NCBI GenBank assembly: GCA_937920345.1
Contig: CALGVA010000036.1
Coordinates: forward strand, 62,001 to 126,000
DNA: 64,000 bases
Direction of reading: 5' to 3'
Source: an uncultured Lachnospiraceae bacterium
Lineage (GTDB): Bacteria > Bacillota > Clostridia > Lachnospirales > Lachnospiraceae
In this document: positions 62,103-64,000 of the stretch, one piece after another
Numbering within the stretch: position 1 is the stretch's first letter
Layout: the number at the start of each line of letters is the position of its first letter
Program-made: the position numbers and the translations under genes
The notes under the pieces: model-generated
Databases searched by the model: none
Told to the model about the DNA's origin: nothing
Seen by the model: only the letters and a program-made list of their open reading frames with translations

Positions 62103-62432
62103 ATGGCAAAACATGCAGTAGAAACAAGAAGTACAGAACCCAAGAATTTCTTTGCCGGGGACTTTCCTACATTGCCGGATAGCGGGACAGCAGGGGCGAA
62201 ACTGGCAGAGCATACGCCCGTGGCAAAGAATGAAGATGGAAACATTGTTGCGGTGACAGCAGCAACCATTGACAAGGTGGTTGGCATTACTGCGGAAGCA
62301 GCGGAGAACGGCGAACCCGTTGTATATTACATGACGGGTGAGTTTTTCGCTGACGCAATCGAACTGCCGGACGGCGTGGAAATCGAAGCACTGAAAAACA
62401 GCTTGCGCAAGCTGTCTATATTTTTGAGATAG
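62103..62432 (+). CDS. Head decoration protein (gpD-like)
   Basis: 109 residues after gggagggaaagaag. NFFAGDFPTLPDSGTAGAKL, KNEDGNIVAVTAATIDKVVG and YYMTGEFFADAIELP match HDPD. Stabilises filled heads. The C-terminus (SLRKLSIFLR) resembles that of related proteins. Confidence 0.88.
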   Translation: MAKHAVETRSTEPKNFFAGDFPTLPDSGTAGAKLAEHTPVAKNEDGNIVAVTAATIDKVVGITAEAAENGEPVVYYMTGEFFADAIELPDGVEIEALKNSLRKLSIFLR

Positions 62433-62447
62433 GAGGACGAAAAGACA

Positions 62448-63503
62448 ATGGCAAATGAAGTATCTATCTATGAACCGAGGACAATGGGCAGGGTCATTCA
62501 GAAGCTGCCCCCGGTGAGGACATTTTTCAGAAGCACTTTCTTCCGTCATGAAGAAACCTTTGTGACAAAGAGCGTTGACGTGGATTTCAGAAAGGGAAGC
62601 CGCAAGGTTGCCCCATTCGTGTCCCGGCTGATTGGCGGCAAGATTGTACCCAATACTGGGTATGAAACCAAGACATATACGCCGCCGCTGGTTGCCCCGG
62701 AGAAAGTGACAACCATTGATGATTTGCTGGAACGCCGCATTGGTGAAAATATGTATTCCGGGAAAACACCCGCACAAAGGGCGGTGGAGAAGATGGCGCA
62801 GGATTTCATTGAACTGCGGGAGCAGATAACCCGCCGTGAAGAATTGATGTGCGCCCAGACCATCTTCACCGGGTCAATTCCCATTATCGGTGACGGGGTG
62901 AACGAGGTTATCACTTTTGGATTTACCAACATGGAAACCATCACAAAGGCGGCTGACAAGTGGACGAATGAAGCCAGCGATCCCATTGAAGACCTGAAAC
63001 GCTGGCATGAAACAGTGCAGAAGAAAGGCTTTCTGAACTGCGACATTTGCGTTATGGGAAAAACCGTTGCGGCAGCGTTTGTGAACCATCCGAAAGTGAA
63101 AGAGTTGCTGGACGTGAGAAATTACAATCTGGCAGTTATCCAGCCCCGGCAGCTGCCCAATGGCGTGACCTACATCGGCACTATCCATGAAATAGGGCTG
63201 GATATTTACAAGTACAATGAATGGTATCTGGACGATTGGACGAACCCGGAGAAGCCGGAAGACAAGCCGCTTGTCCCGGATAACCAGCTTGCATTGCTTT
63301 CCAGCAATACAGACTGGTCCATGTATTACGGCGCAATCACGCTGATTAACGAACCCAACGGGAACTTCCGCACCGTTGAGGGGAAACTTGTGCCGGACAC
63401 ATGGACGAAGCGCAAGCCCGCAAGAAGATTTCTCAATGTATCTTCTGCGCCGTTGTGCGTACCGCATGACGTGGACAGCTGGTTTGTGGCGCAGCCCGTA
63501 TGA
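62448..63503 (+). CDS. Major capsid protein (gpE type)
   Basis: 351 residues (ataggaggacgaaaagac). MGRVIQKLPPVRTFFRSTFF, RLIGGKIVPNTGYETKTY, the RREELMCAQTIFTG segment and C-terminal VPHDVDSWFVAQPV match lambda E-type capsids (PF03864). Confidence 0.95.
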   Translation: MANEVSIYEPRTMGRVIQKLPPVRTFFRSTFFRHEETFVTKSVDVDFRKGSRKVAPFVSRLIGGKIVPNTGYETKTYTPPLVAPEKVTTIDDLLERRIGENMYSGKTPAQRAVEKMAQDFIELREQITRREELMCAQTIFTGSIPIIGDGVNEVITFGFTNMETITKAADKWTNEASDPIEDLKRWHETVQKKGFLNCDICVMGKTVAAAFVNHPKVKELLDVRNYNLAVIQPRQLPNGVTYIGTIHEIGLDIYKYNEWYLDDWTNPEKPEDKPLVPDNQLALLSSNTDWSMYYGAITLINEPNGNFRTVEGKLVPDTWTKRKPARRFLNVSSAPLCVPHDVDSWFVAQPV

Positions 63504-63850
63504 TGGGGGATTTCAAGGCACTGCTTGACAGCGATATGAAAGTTTTTCACAATCCGGCAGAAATGGCAAATATGATAAATATCTGGTATTTGGAAAAACA
63601 ATATACGATCCCGGCAATTGTTGACCATACGGCAGCGGAGAACCGCAAGAAAACAGAGAAAGACCACGTAGAAGGTATATACCGGGCAAATTGTCTGGTA
63701 TATATCGCCCTGCGTGATCTGGGGTTTGTTCCAAAGAAGGACCGCAAGATCGAAATTGAAGTAGCGGGAGCGGTAACGGAATATCGGATAGAAAAAGCGG
63801 ATTGCGAAGACGGCGAAATCATACTGGAATTGGAGTTGATGGAAGAATGA
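63500..63850 (+). CDS. Head-tail connector-like protein
   Basis: 116 residues; ATG 63500 overlaps the capsid stop, and ATG 63503 is an alternative. Starts MMGDFKALLDSDMKVFHNPA and has GFVPKKDRKIEIE with beta-rich end. Position between capsid and tail genes fits a gpFII-type stopper; family assignment is tentative. Confidence 0.6.
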   Translation: MMGDFKALLDSDMKVFHNPAEMANMINIWYLEKQYTIPAIVDHTAAENRKKTEKDHVEGIYRANCLVYIALRDLGFVPKKDRKIEIEVAGAVTEYRIEKADCEDGEIILELELMEE

Positions 63851-64000
63851 TTGAAATAACTTCCGAAGCCATCGAGAGAGCGGAAACATTGCTGGCGGGT
63901 ATTCCCAAGGGTGCGGAAAGGGCTTTTTCCAATGCAATCAACAGGGCAGTGACTTACTCGAAAACAAAAGCGTTCAAAGAGGTTAGAAAAGTATATGCAG
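63847..64000 (+). CDS. Minor tail protein Z-like, truncated by window edge
   Basis: ATGA overlap with the preceding stop; only the first 51 codons are visible. SEAIERAETLLAGIPKGAER and AINRAVTYSKTKAFKEV resemble the start of prophage minor tail protein Z (gpZ). Confidence 0.65.
   Translation, partial: MIEITSEAIERAETLLAGIPKGAERAFSNAINRAVTYSKTKAFKEVRKVYA

Overview
The window looks like a chromosomal segment of an endospore-forming Clostridia, most likely a Lachnospiraceae. Reasons: the spoIIAA-spoIIAB-sigF operon, a spoVA cluster behind a good sigma-G-type promoter, a T-box leader on valS, FapA/DUF342 proteins, several HD-GYP proteins, BceRS/VanRS-like two-component systems, and a low-to-mid GC sequence with strong AGGAGG ribosome binding sites. 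The genus is inference.

Layout. 1-7471: signalling block (tail of a hybrid kinase, a REC-HD-GYP protein, and two large hybrid histidine kinases, the second ending in a DegV-like domain). 7586-10908: FapA-like protein with seven 26-residue N-terminal repeats plus a second REC-HD-GYP protein. 11037-13033: PsiE-like membrane protein and GH32 beta-fructosidase. 13034-14553: spacer with a gene remnant, then an Rpn/PD-(D/E)XK protein. 14580-17631 (minus): two-gene restriction-modification system (fused nuclease-methylase plus S subunit). 17914-19684: truncated MerR regulator and DUF4143 ATPase. 19755-26168: T-box-valS, second FapA-like protein, folC. 26203-31836: small protein, zinc-ribbon/TPR protein, spoIIAA-spoIIAB-sigF, then DUF3006-like, PilZ and HD-GYP genes. 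31960-33728: sigma-G promoter and spoVAA-AB-AC. 33899-39374: two response-regulator/kinase pairs with small membrane companions and the 5' part of an ABC transporter ATPase gene.

39362 to the right edge is an integrated prophage. Its left junction cuts the ABC ATPase gene just after DEPTG. Order: large serine integrase, lipoprotein and XRE repressor on the minus strand; then rightward small early genes, an HUH rolling-circle-type Rep, a degenerate radical-SAM-like protein, ASCH-, DUF2786- and deoxyribosyltransferase-like proteins, an FGE/C-type-lectin protein whose C-terminus has the appearance of a diversity-generating-retroelement variable region, HD hydrolase, VRR-NUC nuclease, many small proteins, ParA/ParB, a sigma-like late regulator, and a lambda-type packaging/head module (TerS candidates, GpA-type TerL, portal, ClpP-like protease with nested scaffold start, decoration protein, capsid, head-tail genes). 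The tail, lysis genes and right attachment site lie outside the window.

How the parts fit: the host block is rich in phosphorelay and cyclic-di-GMP-type output (three HD-GYP proteins, one PilZ protein) beside forespore control (sigF, spoVA). The prophage combines a serine integrase, a rolling-circle-type Rep and a plasmid-type ParAB pair with a cos-phage-like head module, so it may have an extrachromosomal, partitioned stage. The points most worth a second look are the probable DGR target without a visible reverse transcriptase, the kinase-DegV fusion, the disrupted radical-SAM cysteine motif, and three sets of short repeated motifs that look like regulator or origin sites. All assignments come from reading the sequence; no database search was run.
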